44,360 nucleotides of DNA from Utricularia gibba (GCA_002189035.1 NEEC01000070.1:1-44360); one strand, 5' to 3'. Shown: positions 21,815 to 34,227, counted from the first letter of the stretch. Made by a program: numbers and translations. The notes: generated from the sequence alone by a model not told the origin.

Positions 21815-23300
21815 AGTCGCAACTGCTCGAGGTGCTGATCAGTAACAAGAACGCGATTGGCTGGACCCTTGCGCGGATATTGAAGGCATCTCTCCTTCTA
21901 TATGTATGCAAAGGATTTTATTAGAAGATGGAGCAAAACCTGTTCGCCAGCCACAACGATGCCTCAACCCAAATATGATGGAAGTGGTAAAGAAGGAAAT
22001 CGTAAAACTTTATGATGCAGGTATAATCTACTCCGTTACAGACAGCGAATGAGTGAGTCCAATCCATGTGGTGCCCAAGAAGACTGGTATGACAGTGGTA
22101 GAGAACGAGAAGGGAGTGCTGGTGCCACAAAGAATCCAAAATGGGTGTAGAGTATGCATAGATTATAGAAATTTGAATGAAGTGACCAAGAAGGATTATT
22201 ACCCTTTACCTTTCATTGATCAAATGCTCGAAAAATTAGTAGGAAAATCTTTTTATTGCTTCTTAGATGGTTATTCGGAATATAACAAAGTCGCAATTTC
22301 AAGTACGGATCAAGACAAGACAACTTTTACTTGTCCATTTGGGACTTATGCCTATAGAAGGATGCCTTTTGGGTTGTGCAATGCCCCTGCTACCTTCCAG
22401 AGGTGTACGACCAGCATCTTCTCAAATTTTGGTGAGGATTTCATTGATATTTTTATGGACGATTTTATAGTGTATGAAGAAGATTATGAGTCATGTTTAG
22501 ACCATTTGGATCAAGTATTGCGAAAATGTGTTGAGAAAAATCTTGTTCTTAATTCTGAAAAATGCCATTTTATGGTTGATTATGGAATTGTGCTTGACCA
22601 TGTTATTTCTAGGAAAGGTATTGAGGTAGACAAAGCAAAAATCAAAATTATGACTGAATTACCGTATCCCATTGATGTTGAGGGTGTGAGATCATTTCTA
22701 GGGCATGCTGGTTTTTATAGGAGATTTATTCAGAATTTTTCTAAGATTTCTTTGCCTCTTAATAGACTTTTGCACAATGATGTGGAATTTATTTTTAATG
22801 ATTCATGCAAAAATGCTTTTAATTCTTTAAAAGAGGCTCTGACCACTACTCCTGTGATACAACCACCAAATTGGAGGTATGATTTCGAAATCATGTGTGA
22901 TGCTAGTAGTCATGCTGTAGGAGCGGTTTTAGGAAAGAAAATTGAAGGGAAACATCATGTTATTTCTTATGCCTCTAAAACCTTGGATGATGCTCAGAAA
23001 AATTATATTGTGACTGAAAGGGAATTTTTGGTTGTGATTTTTGCTTTGGAGAAATTTCGTTCATATCTTTTAGGGAGCAAAGTTGTGGTCTACACAGACC
23101 ATTCGGCAGTAAAACACTTGATGGAGAAGAAGGAGACCAAACCACGGTTGATCAGATGGGTTCTCCTTGTTCAAGAGGTTGATGTGGAAACTAAAGACAA
23201 GCTTGGAAAGGAGAACATGGTCGCTGACCATCTTAGCAGGATGGGAGGGATTAAGAATGATAGTCTTATCACTGAAACATTTCGGATGAAAAATTATTCT
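21815..23300 (+). pseudogene. Athila-like reverse transcriptase and RNase H
   Basis: From 22053 to 23357 the frame is open for 434 codons, the longest intact stretch in the window. Readable motifs are [47 protein letters not shown], and FMDDFIVY as the catalytic box (FMDD in place of the common YxDD). RNase H follows: [46 protein letters not shown], and [11 protein letters not shown]. Upstream, 21815-22050 continues the frame but with a TAA at 21811-21813 and a TGA at 22050-22052. A frame change near 23300 separates it from the integrase. Confidence 0.85.
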
Positions 23301-24624
23301 TATTTAGGACTAATATTCGTGAACCGTGGTTTGCAGACTTGGCTAACTTTGTTTTAGCAGGTGTGATGCCACCAAGAATTGATTATCACATGAAGAAAAA
23401 ACTGAAGAATGACATCAAATATTATATTTGGGATGATCCTTACCTTTGGAAGAGATGCAATGATGGAGTCATTCGAAGGTGTGTTCATGAGTTTGAAATT
23501 CCTAAAATTATCAATTCTTGTCATGCAAGACCCTTTGGTGGCCATCATGGACCAAACCGTACAGCCAGAAAAATTTTGGACTGCGGATTTTACTGGCCTC
23601 ACATTTTCAGAGACAGTTATGCCTATTGCAAGGGTTGTGAGCCATGCCAAAGAGTGAGAAATTTATTCAATAGGGATGAAATGCTTCAGTAAGGAATCCT
23701 AGTATATGAATCATTTGATGTTTGGGGCATTGATTTTATGGGGCCATTCCCCACTTTTGCAGGCTACAACTATATTTTAGTGGCTGTTGATTACGTCTCA
23801 AAGTGGATTGAAGCCATTCCCACAAGAACAGATGACACCAAGACGGTCATTAATTTTCTGTGTAACAACATCTTTGTGCGATATGGGACCCCCAAGGCGT
23901 TGATCAGTGATAGAGGTACGCACTTTTATAATCAAGCCTTGAGGAGCGTTTTGAAGCAGTTCAACGTTTGGTACAAGCCATCAACAACATACCATCCACA
24001 AACAAATGGCCAAACGGAGGTATCAAACAGGGAGACTAAATAAATTCTGGAGAAAGTGGTGAACCCGAATAGGAAGGACTGGAGTCTGAGACTAAGGGAC
24101 ACTTTGTGGGCAATTCGAACAACATATAAAACTCCAATTGGGACCTCTCCATTCAGGTTAGTTTATGGAAAACCTTGCAGGTTACTTGCTGCGTTAGAGC
24201 ACAAGGCCTGGTGGCAGTGAAGAGGCTAAACCTTGATGAAAGTCTCAGTGCAACCCAGAGAAAATTGTAGCTCTCAGAACTAGAAGAACTAAGGAATGAT
24301 GCTTACGAAAGCTAAAAGTTATTCAAAGCTAGGACTAAAAATTACCACGACAAGCATATTTCCAGGAGGTCCTTCGATGTTGGTCATAAAGTTTTAATGT
24401 TTCAATCCAGACTGAAGTTACATCTAGGGAAACTCAAATCTTGGACTGGACCATTTGTAGTGAAAGAAGTTTTCCCAAACAGAACAATGGAGGTTTATGA
24501 TGGAGAGACTAACACAAGTTTTATTGTGAATGGACATAGGTTGAATATTTTTTATGAAAATCTTCAAGACAAGATGGCTGAAGAAGTTGAAGTTCTTGTC
24601 CTAAGGGACATAGAAACAATGTAG
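23300..24624 (+). pseudogene. Athila-like integrase, interrupted by stops
   Basis: The zinc-binding part is visible at about 23520-23655 (CHARPFGGHHGPNRTARKIL, then YCKGCEPCQRV). The catalytic core follows with [34 protein letters not shown] and [11 protein letters not shown], giving the D, D, E triad. Stops: TAA at 23690-23692, TAA at 24041-24043, and a TGA after EHKAWWQ near 24219, where the frame also changes. The C-terminal part resumes at 24397-24624 (LKLHLGKLKSWTGPFVVKEV, VNGHRLNIFYENL). The product would not be functional. Confidence 0.83.
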
Positions 24625-25135
24625 AATTTGTTGAAAGTCTAGTTCCGGACTGGAAACAAGAACGCTCTTGGGAGGCAACCCAAGTTTAATTTCTGTTAGT
24701 TTTATTTTCCTGTCATTTACTTTTGCACTTTTAGACTTAGCTAGGAGTTATTTTGGAGAGTTTTTGCTATGTTCCTGTTGCAAAATGGGAAATCAATATG
24801 CGATTACAAGGGAGATAAGTATAGGGAATAACGGAGGAATACCATAAATCATCTTGGGTTCGGTAATGTTGTTACTTTTCTTGCTCAAACGTTATGCTCT
24901 GATAAAATTTTTGAGTTGGAATTTTTGCATGTAGAAATGAAATTAGCCCCTCTTAATGCTCATTTTCTTAAAACTGCTGGACTAATTCGTGCACGAGGAA
25001 GTGGATTTGTTTTTATGTCTCTTGCAGGACTTTGTGGGGAGGCACCTCTAGTGAAGGAAAAGGAAAAACCCCTGATCAAATAGCCATGACCCAAAGGAAC
25101 GAGAAAGTTTGCTGCTGCACTGAAAGGATTGACAT
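24625..25135 (+). other. Athila-like non-coding tail, first part
   Basis: Contains GGGAGGCAACCCAAG (24670-24684), a motif often found just after pol in Athila-type elements, then unassigned sequence to the solo-LTR insertion. No intact coding frame is visible. Confidence 0.55.
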
Positions 25136-25140
25136 GATAT

Positions 25141-26595
25141 TGTTAGGTTTCTCGTAGACATCGTATGTCTCAAAAGCAGCGGAATTTTTAAAATTTTGAG
25201 AAACCCCAAATGCAAATCTTGGAATACGGTATACATCAGACGAAGGAATGTTCAAAATACCTTTCAGATGACTCTGTTGTTCACCAACCACCAATAGCAG
25301 ACAGCCTCTATGGTATCCACATGTGGAGTACTCTGCCGATAACCTTCTCAAGGCTCTTGAATGCTAGTCGAATTTCTCAGGTGCTAGTAGAGAAAAACGG
25401 CTCCTTGTGGATCAGTCTCAGAGAGCATGAAGACCTTTTCAGCAGATCTCAAGATCTAAATTTTTTTTTGATAGATATTTTTGTGACATATCAAATCATA
25501 TCTATATGAGATCTTTTATTTTGAGTTTAATCAATATTAATCTCAAAATAACTCTCTATTTAATTTATTCACTTTATCAATTACATCTCATGTAATTCTG
25601 TCATTCTATTTCATATCGATGAGTGACTCCACTATTGTGTGTGACCCTATAGGCTTCTTCAATCAAGGCCGTAATAATAGATTTATTAATTAACTCTTAA
25701 TTAATCAAATCTATCATTATCGATCATGAGTGGAATCTAGCAACATATCATGATCCCCAAGATGTAAGAATAATAAGTTGAACTGATTGAGCCTTTCCAT
25801 GACGAGCCAACATGCAATGAACAGCTTTCATCATACTTATATCTCATTCGATACCAGAACATGGGTGTGTGTCTTTCTGATGTATCGAACTTATAAGTGC
25901 ATTCAAGCACTAACACTCAATGACCTACTCAAACGATTCGAGTGTCATTACCTTGGGCCCAGGACTTACTGTTAAGCTTTGATGCAATTACTTGAGATAT
26001 GATCTCATCGCTAACATGAGTGATGAATCCTTTTTTAATCAATCAACAATCTCCAACCTTAAGGAGTCACATACCTACTCATCCATACTAGACAAGACAT
26101 GGTTAGGCTCCCATTAGTAATGAGGGGAAATGTTAGCTTAAGATCAAGATAACTTTGTTGACCTCAAGTTTAAGCTTACTTGAATGGCTGTCATATTCGA
26201 GATCTTGCTACTGACACTTGGTTAGCTTCCCATAGTAGCATCTCAATGATGAGTCATCCAATGAATTGATTCTCTTATCGACACTCACACATAGGTTCTA
26301 GTAATCTCATTACATCAATTGTGAGAACCATTGCCTAAACAGTTTAGGGAACTCAATGTGTGCTAGCTTATCCGTATTTGTGATATCCTCATTTCACAAA
26401 TACTCTAGCCAGAGAGTTTTAACTTGAGCATGAGTGCTTGAAGAATCTCATATTATGATCTCATCATAATTTCTATAGCACATAGATCAAGTAGAGGATT
26501 TTATCAATGATATAAATTTGATCACAATTCAAAGTAAATATCAAAAGATAAGATTTGTCAATGAGTTAATTGTCTCTAGAACACATACGCTAACA
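25141..26595. mobile_element. Solo LTR, 1455 bp, perfect 5-bp TSD
   Basis: The element begins TGTTAG and ends CTAACA, a perfect 6-bp terminal inversion, and is flanked on both sides by gatat (25136-25140 and 26596-26600). No internal coding sequence or primer-binding site is present, so this is a solo LTR left by unequal recombination. The sequence is AT-rich. The superfamily cannot be fixed from the ends alone, and a Ty1/copia element is possible. The intact duplication suggests it is younger than its Athila-like host. Orientation is unknown. Confidence 0.85.
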
Positions 26596-26600
26596 GATAT

Positions 26601-27595
26601 ATGATAGGCTCGGGAATTTGCTAAGGGAAGTGAAGGAACTGAAACAGGGAGTGAAGGACTCCTCCCTGATCAAGTAACATCGCTACATTGCCTCATCTCT
26701 TATTTTTATTTTTATTTTTTTTATTTCTATTTCTATTTTTATTTTTATGGTGTTAGTCTAAGTTAGGAGTAATTTAGTAGTGCAATGTTATGGTCAGGAG
26801 AATTTTGTGAATGGTTGAGGAATTTTCTTACAAGCGTGAGATGTTTTTCATGATGCACGAAATGCATGAATTTTGTTATGGCCATTTATGAACTAGTGAG
26901 CATGTTTTCCCTTGATTATTTCCATGAGGTAGCAACATGTTCAATGTAATCGGATTGGTGCATTCAAGATTTTTTTTTAAGCAAAGTGGCATGTGTTGAT
27001 CCTTCATGGAAGACTGGTTGTCACCAAATTTGCAGATAGCAAAAACAAAGGGATCAGAAAAGCATCATCACCAGAAAAGTGATGAGACCCATGTTTTAAA
27101 AAGCAACACACAACAAAAGAGCATGTGTAGACGGCAGAGCAAAGAGCATAGGGAAGTTATGAGAACAACTCAGAGGAGTAGCAGGGATCCCTAGAGGAAT
27201 AAGAAGGAGAGTGCGTTTCACGCACTCACATACAAAGAGGGGAAGCAACAGTTACCTGAGTTGAACTCTAAATTGTCCCTGGGATCTTTGTGGAAAAAAA
27301 AAATGAAAAAAAAAGAGAGAAGAGAAAAAGGAAAAATAGTAGTGAAAACCAGCATTCTTGGGAGGTAAGCATATGCTATACTTGCTAATTTAATATTCGA
27401 ATGCACCTTTCAGGATGAAACTGTCATGTATGCTTGAGTGACACCCTCATATAAACACTGGCACCCCTTCAATTCATGCATTTTGACCTGAATGTTAAGC
27501 ATCCTCATTGCTACGTACGGGATCCATTAACTATTTATCTTTTGTTAGTCTTAGTTAGGACTTGAGGACAAGTTTAGTGTTGTTGTAGCATAATG
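26601..27595 (+). other. Athila-like tail, second part
   Basis: Continuation of the host element after the solo LTR. It holds a low-complexity T-rich run (26699-26757) and an A/G-rich run (27293-27337), and ends with gaggacaagtttagtgttgttg just before the 3' LTR. Such a sequence is common at the Athila 3' end. No coding frame is supported. Confidence 0.5.
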
Positions 27596-28385
27596 TGATA
27601 ACTCATATTTTTTAGTGATGGAGTGCATGAATATTACTCATATTGTGATACAAAAAAATCAGATTTTACTGTCTAGTTCTAAATCTATGATTTAGTCCCA
27701 ACCTTCTAATAGTTTTCTTTGAACAATGTAGTACAGGTCGCAACACAAATCCCAAGGAGCTGAATATGCACAATTTAGTGGTAGAAGATGAGTCCAAAAG
27801 TCTGAAAAGTAGTACAACAAAATCCAAGGAGGAAAAAGGGAAATTTTGGACAAAAAAGGGGAAAAGATGGAGAGAGAAGGTAGACCTTCCCTTGGAGACT
27901 CATGAACAACTTTCTGGAGGAGGTTTCTGGGGTAGAAGAAGGAAGGGAACGATGAACCAGAAGAACACAACTTCTCTTTGAAGATTTATTTTTCGTTCTT
28001 GATGTATACTGTTCCTAGCAAAGACTAGTTTTAGATTCACTGCATGGACAAGTTGTCTTTTCTATTTCTGTTATGCATTGCTTGTTGTTATTTAACTTTG
28101 AAACCAGAATGTTGTTTAGGATATGCTATGAAAACGTTTTCCTTTCCCTTGTCATGAGTGGCTAAGTACTTAAGGGGAGCCTTGGGGTGAAAGGGAGAGA
28201 AATGTGCTAATCAATCTTTAGACCTAATCAGCCATAAGTCACGCCATTTCCTTAACAAACCAGGATAGATCTAGGAGGGGGAAGTAGTGAAACCCAACTT
28301 CACAACCCTAATTAGAGGTAGACCAAAGATTAGGGGAAAACAAGAATCCAGGTAGATCTAGATCTTGTGTGTTAATTGTTTGATT
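27596..28385 (+). mobile_element. 3' LTR of the Athila-like element, truncated
   Basis: Starts TGATAACTCATA, like the start TGATAACACATG of the LTR at 34228, and has the shared block gagtggctaagtacttaagggg...ggggtgaa (compare gagtagctaaagccttaggaatg...gaggtgaa). The right end is missing: near 28385-28405 the sequence changes to GGTTC-rich hAT-like DNA. The end coordinate is approximate. Confidence 0.6.
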
Positions 28386-28393
28386 TATGGTTT

Positions 28394-28575
28394 GTGTGAA
28401 CAGTATGGTTCACACACGGGTCGGAACCATCAGTTCCACGGTTTCAATTATACCCAACCGAACCAAAATCGTACGGTTATGGTTCAGGAACCGGAACCTC
28501 ACAGACATCGATCCCTTGGAACCGAGCCAGAACCAGAACCGACGGTTCCAGTTCGAATCGAACCCACCACTATGT
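28394..28575. repeat. GGTTC-rich hAT-like terminal fragment
   Basis: A dense series of GGTTC/GAACC words (ggttcaggaaccggaacc, ggaaccgagccagaacca, gacggttccagttcgaatcg) begins with a palindrome, tgtgaacagtatggttcaca. Such arrays are typical subterminal repeats of plant hAT elements. A similar short stretch occurs at 43295-43317. No transposase is associated with it. Confidence 0.55.
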
Positions 28576-28589
28576 GTGCCTCTCTAAGA

Positions 28590-29097
28590 ACTTCCTGTCG
28601 CAATTCCTTTACTGCAGGCACCCAAATGCAACCACGGTAAGTTATGAGACCATCCCTACGTACCTCGTACTCGCCTTTTGCGCATTCCCCATGAGTTCAT
28701 CCCTAGACTTATCTTCCTTTTGCGCCTTGCTAATCCTTGGTAGGTGGCCAGAGTCGATCCCAAGGGTGGCAATCCTCGCTTCCAATTCTTTGAACTTCTC
28801 TTCCAGCACCTCGTCGTCCTGCTTGTGTGAACCCTACTGAGACTGTCCGCCACAACATTCGCCTTACCTAGGTGATGCAGGACCTCCACTTCGTAGTCCT
28901 TGATTAATTCCAACCATCTTCGTTGTCTTATATTCAGCTCCTTCTGAGTAAAGATGTACTTCAACCTCTGATGATCTGTGAATAATTCACACTAGCTTCC
29001 ATACAGGTAATGCCTCCATAATTTTAGCGCAAATACCACTGCTGCCAGCTCTTGGCCGTGCACTAGGTAGTTCCTCTCATGTGTCTTTAGTTGGTAG
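28590..29097 (-). pseudogene. Chromovirus-like RNase H, left of the hAT insertion
   Basis: On the minus strand, from 29097 downward: KTHERNY, then [19 protein letters not shown], a stop, [20 protein letters not shown] and [18 protein letters not shown], which is the RNase H and connection region of a Ty3/gypsy pol. It continues YASCQL at 33307-33330, on the other side of the hAT element. After about 28790 the frame drifts. The left end is lost at the GGTTC-rich fragment. Confidence 0.82.
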
Positions 29098-29437
29098 TAG
29101 GGATGAAACTCTAGGCCCAAGCCCATGGGCTGGCCTGGCCCAGCCCTAAAAAAGTCAGGCTAGGGCCTAAATATTGATGACCCGAAAGTTGATCGAGCTT
29201 TTGGGGCCCAAAAAGCCCGATGGGCCTAAGGGCCTATGCGGGTTAGGGTTTTAGACATCAAAATAATCTCATTTAGTATTCTAAACCCTCACAAATCACA
29301 TCAGCAGCCTCCATTAAGCAATTGATTTGGTACAAAAAAAATTTATATGCATTCAATGTACATATCTTATGATTCTAGTTTTGATATCATCTTTATTTTT
29401 TGTTATCATTTTTATATGTTTATTTACACATGTTAGG

Positions 29438-32400
29438 ATGGATATGAATAATGTTGAAGAAGATAGTTGCGGTTTACAAATATTACGATCATCTTCGCCA
29501 TCTCATACATCTTCTATTGGAAAGGATTTAGAAGATGTCAGCGATACTATTCCATTATCTAAGAAGCCTAGTCTGAAGTATAGCATCATTTTGAGAAGTT
29601 TGGAAAAGTAAATGGTGTTGAAATGTGCAAGTGCAATTATTGCAAGAAAATGTTGACTTGTGGTGGCAAATCAGGTACATCTCACTTATTAAGGCATTCT
29701 CGAAGTTGTTTGAAGTCTTCAAAATTTCATGATGTAAGTTCTTTACTTAGTGGTCAAACTACTTTGATTAGAAAAGCGAAATTTGATCATAATGAATTTC
29801 GAGATTCATTAGCAAGAGAAATTATCAAGCATAATCTTCCATTTGCTTATGCTGAATATGCAAGAGTTTATGCTGCAAATAGAATTCTGAATCCTGATTT
29901 TAGATCTATTAGTAGAATTACTACAATAGCTTATTGTATGAAAATCTATGCTAATGAGAAGGAAAGATTGAAATCTTTATTGTCCTCTATTTCTGGAAGA
30001 ATTTATTTTACATCATATACTTGGACAGCTGTTACTGTTAAAGCATATATGATTGTGACTGCTCATTATGTTGATGAAAATTGGAAAATGAATTCTAAAT
30101 TGCTTGCATTTGTGGAATTAGATGGTCCATATACTGGAGAGTTATTAGCAGGTAAACTATATGGAGTATTGAGAGATTGGCGAATAGATTCAAAAATCTT
30201 TTCAATCAAATTGGATAATTCTACTTCCAATGACAGTATGGTCAGAATTTTAAAACAAAGATTTCAAATGCAGAATAGGTTATTATGTGATGGTGATTTT
30301 TTTCATATAAGATGTTGTGCACATATCTTGAATTTGATTGTTCAGGAAGGATTAAAAGTGATAGATATTGCTTTGAAAAAAATTAGAGATTGTGTTAAAT
30401 ATGTTAGATCTTCTCAAGGTAGAATGAGAGAATTTGTAAAGTGTATCAGGGATGAGCACTTAGAAGATGTTAGTGGGGGTTTATTAAAGTTAGATGTAAC
30501 TACTAGATGAAATTCTACTTGTTTGATGTTACAAACTGCTTAAAGTATCATCTTGCAATCACTTCATTATGCTATAGTGCTAGTAATTCTCTTATTTGTC
30601 TTACCAAAGATGAATGGGAGACAGCAATGAAGTTTTGTGATCTATTGGGACCATTTTCTGAGATTACAAACTTGATATCAGGATCACAGTATCCCACTTC
30701 CAACTTGTATTTTATACAGGTTGTAATGATTGAATTAAAGCTTAAAGAACTTTCAAGTTGCAAAGATGAAGTGATAAAAACAATGGTATTAGCAATGAAA
30801 GAGAAATTTGATAAGTATTGGGATGAGTATTCTATAACTCCGTGTTAAGTGTCATTTTCTCACTATTTCTTAGTTTGTTTTATGCTTAATTGTGATTAGA
30901 AATGTCTAATTATGAGACTCTAATATGAGATTTAGGTTTTTATCTAGTTTAGGGTAATTATCCTAAATCTTGTATTTTATCTAATAATTTTATTATTTTT
31001 AATTGAGTTTTTCTAGAGGCGCACACAAGGCAGGAAGTGAGAGAAAGAGGGCAACATATGGCGACAAATTGGATCTTCCTGAGCTGACATTCCCTTGATT
31101 TTCAGAAGAATGTAGATGCCTAATCATGAGCCTTGACATGCGGAACACGAGAGTCTTTGACAGGCGACATCATTAGCGTACTAGTGCCAGAGCAGATGTT
31201 TGCTTGCAAGTTACCCCAAGTCCAGCAAAACCACGGGAACACAAAATCTCAAACAAAATAGTTCAGCTCAGTTCAGTTCGAAAAAGCTTAGTTTTACTTC
31301 AGTTTAGTTTGAATTTTTTTTCTCTCTCTAGAGGATTTTCTTCTAGATTCTCTTTAGAACCTTGTTTTCATTTCCTTTACTTTGTATGGCCGTTCGCGGC
31401 TAGAAACTTCCGTTTCTGGGTTGGGATACTCCTAGATCTATGTTTCGTTAGCTTATCTTCATCTCTTCTTTGAATCCGAACGGGTTCCGTATGTTTTCAC
31501 GCGACTATGTTATAGTCTTTCTGTAACAACCCCCTTATTTAAGACTCATGGTTAACTCATCACTACCCGCGAGTTTTGAAGAGGAGCAAGGTGGAGAGCA
31601 CCAACTCAAGCCCCTTTGGTAGGAGGAAGACTACATTTTGTCTATGGCCGTACCTTAGGATCAATGGAAAGGTAGTGACCTCGTCTCTAGACTCATTGGG
31701 CCATTGGCAACACTCGGGCATTTGCACACAATTTGGCCGTGAGGGTACACTGGCAGGACCTCTTATTCTCATGTTCGTCCAAGGAAGAGTAACATCGGGC
31801 TATTCCCATGACTTCTTACAAGAGAGTGTAAGGGAGGGTAGGCAATTTCTTACTCCTATAACTGGTACTCGAGAAGACTAGAGAAAAGTGAAGATGCGAC
31901 GAACATAGCTGGACAGGATTCCAAACCCAGGAACATTCATTTTATTTAAGGTTCATCGCTTATGTTTATTTAAGTTGTCTGTTCAAAACCCCTCTTATTC
32001 CCTTACTCAAGCTTCATCATTTACATTTCTTGCACCTTTACTTCCAAAACCAAATTGTGACAGTTGTATTCGATGTACATCACCTTTCACTGAAAAACAA
32101 CTCCCTGCGTTCGACACCCGTACTACACTTTTGTATTTTACGAGTTTTAAAAAAATATAAAATTTGTTGTGGAAACGACACGCATCACTCTGGCATTTGG
32201 ATGTGTTTTCTATCCAAATACAAAATTGGAATTTCTGAGATGTTGTTATGAAAAACTTGATCCTTATACTTATGAAGAGAAAGTGGATAGAGTTAAAATG
32301 ACATTGAGAAGATTATTTCATGCTTATGAACAAATGTGGATATTATCTGATCAATCTAGTGTAAATATGTTGAAAGATTCCAATTTATATGCACAAGAAT

Positions 32401-33008
32401 GCTCAAAGTTAAAAGGCTCAAGTACATCTTATTCTAAGCTCTTTCTTTAGGTAAGTTTGATTTTTTACCTTGATATATTTAATTTAGTATAATATTTTTT
32501 ATAATATGCATACTTTTTTCTTTGTACAATTGTAGGATTATTGCAAAGAAATGAAGCAATGACTTTCTTGAAGGGTAAATGTGAGCTTGATATATATTTG
32601 GATATGGAGAACGGAGATGATGATTCTGATATGAATGTTCTAGATTATTGGAAGAAGAACAATTATCGTTTTCCTAAATTATCAGTAATGGCAAAAGACA
32701 TTCTGAGTATTCCAATAACTACAGTTGCTTCAGAGTCCACTTTTAGTATTGGAAGTTGCATTTTGAGTAAGTATAGAAGCAGATTATTTCCAAATACAGT
32801 GCAATCTCTTATTTGTGCACGTAATTGGTTACATGGATTTAAGGAATTTGATACTTCAAGCAATCATTTTTTTTGTAATATTTATTTTTTATTAATTGTG
32901 CATATCGAATTTAATAATATATTTGAATTTATATGTTTTATTAAAATAGATGAAGATATGGAGATGGAAGATACTCAAGCATATACACAAGATTCAAATA
33001 ATGATTGA
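29438..33008 (+). pseudogene. hAT transposase gene, interrupted
   Basis: The likely start is at 29438 (MDMNNVEEDS), just after an acceptor-like ttacacatgttag. A frame change and a TAG at 29581-29583 precede HHFEKFGK. The BED finger reads CNYCKKMLTC, then HLLRHSRSC. From 29623 to 30507 the frame is open for 295 codons, including the catalytic-core region (SYTWTAVTVKAYMIVTAHYV, IRCCAHILNLIVQEGL). A TGA at 30508-30510 replaces the usual W of TTRWNST, and a base is lost near 30540. The gene breaks at EYS/ITLAFGCVF around the solo LTR 30843-32187. A probable intron lies at 32451-32536. The hATC domain follows: NVLDYWKKNNYRFPKLSVMA, TTVASESTFS. The stop is at 33006-33008. Confidence 0.88.
30843..32187. 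mobile_element. Solo LTR inside the hAT transposase gene
   Basis: Begins TGTTAAGTGTCATTTTC and ends GGAAACGACACGCATCA. The ends are inverted copies of one another over about 17 bases with a few mismatches. The flanks are ctccg (30838-30842) and ctctg (32188-32192), a 5-bp target duplication with one transition. Removing the element and one flank restores the transposase frame across the join. No internal domain is present, so it is a solo LTR, 1345 bp. The ends resemble Tat/Ogre-Athila type LTRs, which is inference. A GC-richer inner part (about 31521-31932) starting TGTAACAACCCC may be a further insertion. Confidence 0.85.
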
Positions 33009-33306
33009 TATTTTGATATAATGTTATCATTTTTTTGCTTTAGGATAATTTTAATTATGTTTTCATGTATTATGTTATTTTTTGAATAAGTTATATGAAT
33101 TGAGAATTCAATGAATATTAGTATTAATATTGAATAATTTATAAAAATATTTTATGTATTGTACGGGTAAGCCCGTGGGCCGGCCCAGCCCAAACAATAA
33201 TCAGGCAAGGGTCATGTCAACAGTAATATGTGTAATCGGGCTTCAGCCTAACCCTAGCCCGATTTTTGGCAGGAGCCCCTTCGGCCCGACCCAATTTTCA
33301 TCTCTA

Positions 33307-33469
33307 ATTGGCAGGATGCATAGGCTATCACCTTCCCTTCCTGCATCAGTACACACCCTAGTCCCGTACCTGAGGCATCCGTGTAGGCTATTGGCCTTGC
33401 ACAATATTGTCTCACTGTCACCCTAACATGCTGCCCACATAGAGTATCTCTGTAACATGTCGTAACCAC
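33307..33469 (-). pseudogene. Chromovirus-like RT/RNase H junction, right of the hAT
   Basis: The minus strand reads ARPIAYTDASGTGLGCVLMQ, then GKVIAYASCQL, and is cut by the hAT insertion; the continuation is at 29097. The D of YTDAS is an RNase H catalytic residue. Upstream of about 33430 the frame no longer matches pol, so the RT itself is missing. Confidence 0.82.
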
Positions 33470-33764
33470 TTGCCACCCATGCTCGGCATCTCCATATCTT
33501 CTCGTATCAATCCGTAAGCCCTCTCACCACACGTCCATGTCCTTCCACACAGTACGCACGGTTGGCTCTAATCCGATGAGTCTCTCGCACTCATCGTTGC
33601 CGCCACAATCTCGCCCGTTACCCGCTCGCCCCTTGCGTGAGCTCGCCTCCCTTGTGATCGGTCTTTGCACCTATCCACATAGAATCCCACACGTTTGGCA
33701 TCTCTCCCATTGAGCACGAATGCTCAGCATTGCCGCCATGACCGTAGTTCAATGGCCCTAATTA
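33470..33764 (-). other. Unassigned stretch between pol fragment and LTR
   Basis: GC-richer than most of the window. It should correspond to material joined by deletion between an LTR and the RNase H fragment. I find no protein match, primer-binding site or terminal repeat. Confidence 0.4.
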
Positions 33765-34227
33765 TTGCTCATGTGGCATCACCATCTACGGCCTCGCCGC
33801 ATTGCCATTGGGGTTGCACTCCCCAATCCCGCACATAGCTCATAGTCCCTCGATCACGCAGCGAGGACTTAAGTATCAAGGTACCATATCTCTCACAACC
33901 GAGGGTTAGCTTCAACCAAAACTGTCCTGCATCACAATTCTACCGTAAAGCCCTTACCTTTCATCCCTCCACTGCTCATCGGATCGCCTTCCATGCTGTT
34001 GTTGTCACCACACATCTATCCCATCACAAATCCTTCGCCATTCAGTTCTCCTCTCTCCATGTGCATCTCAACCAGCCTTGTCCCAAGCCTAGAAGTACCC
34101 ATCCAGCTACGCAATTCAGCATCCTCATGACCATCAGCCTTGACCTTCCCTTGTATGGGTTCTCTCTTCTCCCCCTTGGTGGCTGCCTCCCTTCCTCCTC
34201 CAGCCTAATCCCCCTACACAAGGGTCT

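Larger units (their letters stand above)
20083..28385 (+). mobile_element. Athila-like Ty3/gypsy element, decayed
   Basis: Order on the + strand: partial LTR-like block (20083-20515), gag C-terminus and protease (20556-21813), RT and RNase H (about 21815-23300), integrase (about 23300-24624), a long non-coding tail with GGGAGGCAACCCAAG at 24670-24684, a solo LTR insertion (25141-26595), the rest of the tail, and a 3' LTR from 27596. The gag-pol layout, the DLGASIN protease motif and the long tail after pol are typical of the Athila branch. The 5' end is rearranged: the LTR-like block matches the middle of the related LTR at 34228-35636 and is joined directly to the gag end. Stops and frameshifts in every coding part show it is dead. 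Confidence 0.75.
29098..33306 (+). mobile_element. hAT DNA transposon with TIRs and 8-bp TSD
   Basis: The left end is TAGGGATGAAACT and the right end, reversed, is TAGAGATGAAAATT, the hAT-type terminal inverted repeat. The flanking 8-bp duplications are gttggtag (29090-29097) and attggcag (33307-33314), with two transitions between them. Subterminal regions on both sides are full of GGCCC/GGGCC words. The element split a chromovirus RNase H gene exactly between the codons for YASCQL and KTHERNY. It is 4209 bp including a 1345-bp solo LTR inside it, so about 2.86 kb originally. The transposase gene is on the + strand and is broken. Confidence 0.9.

Noticed and set aside
26699-26757. T-rich repeat as a microsatellite of interest or a CRISPR-like array
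   Set aside because: Irregular low-complexity run without repeat-spacer structure; common in element tails.
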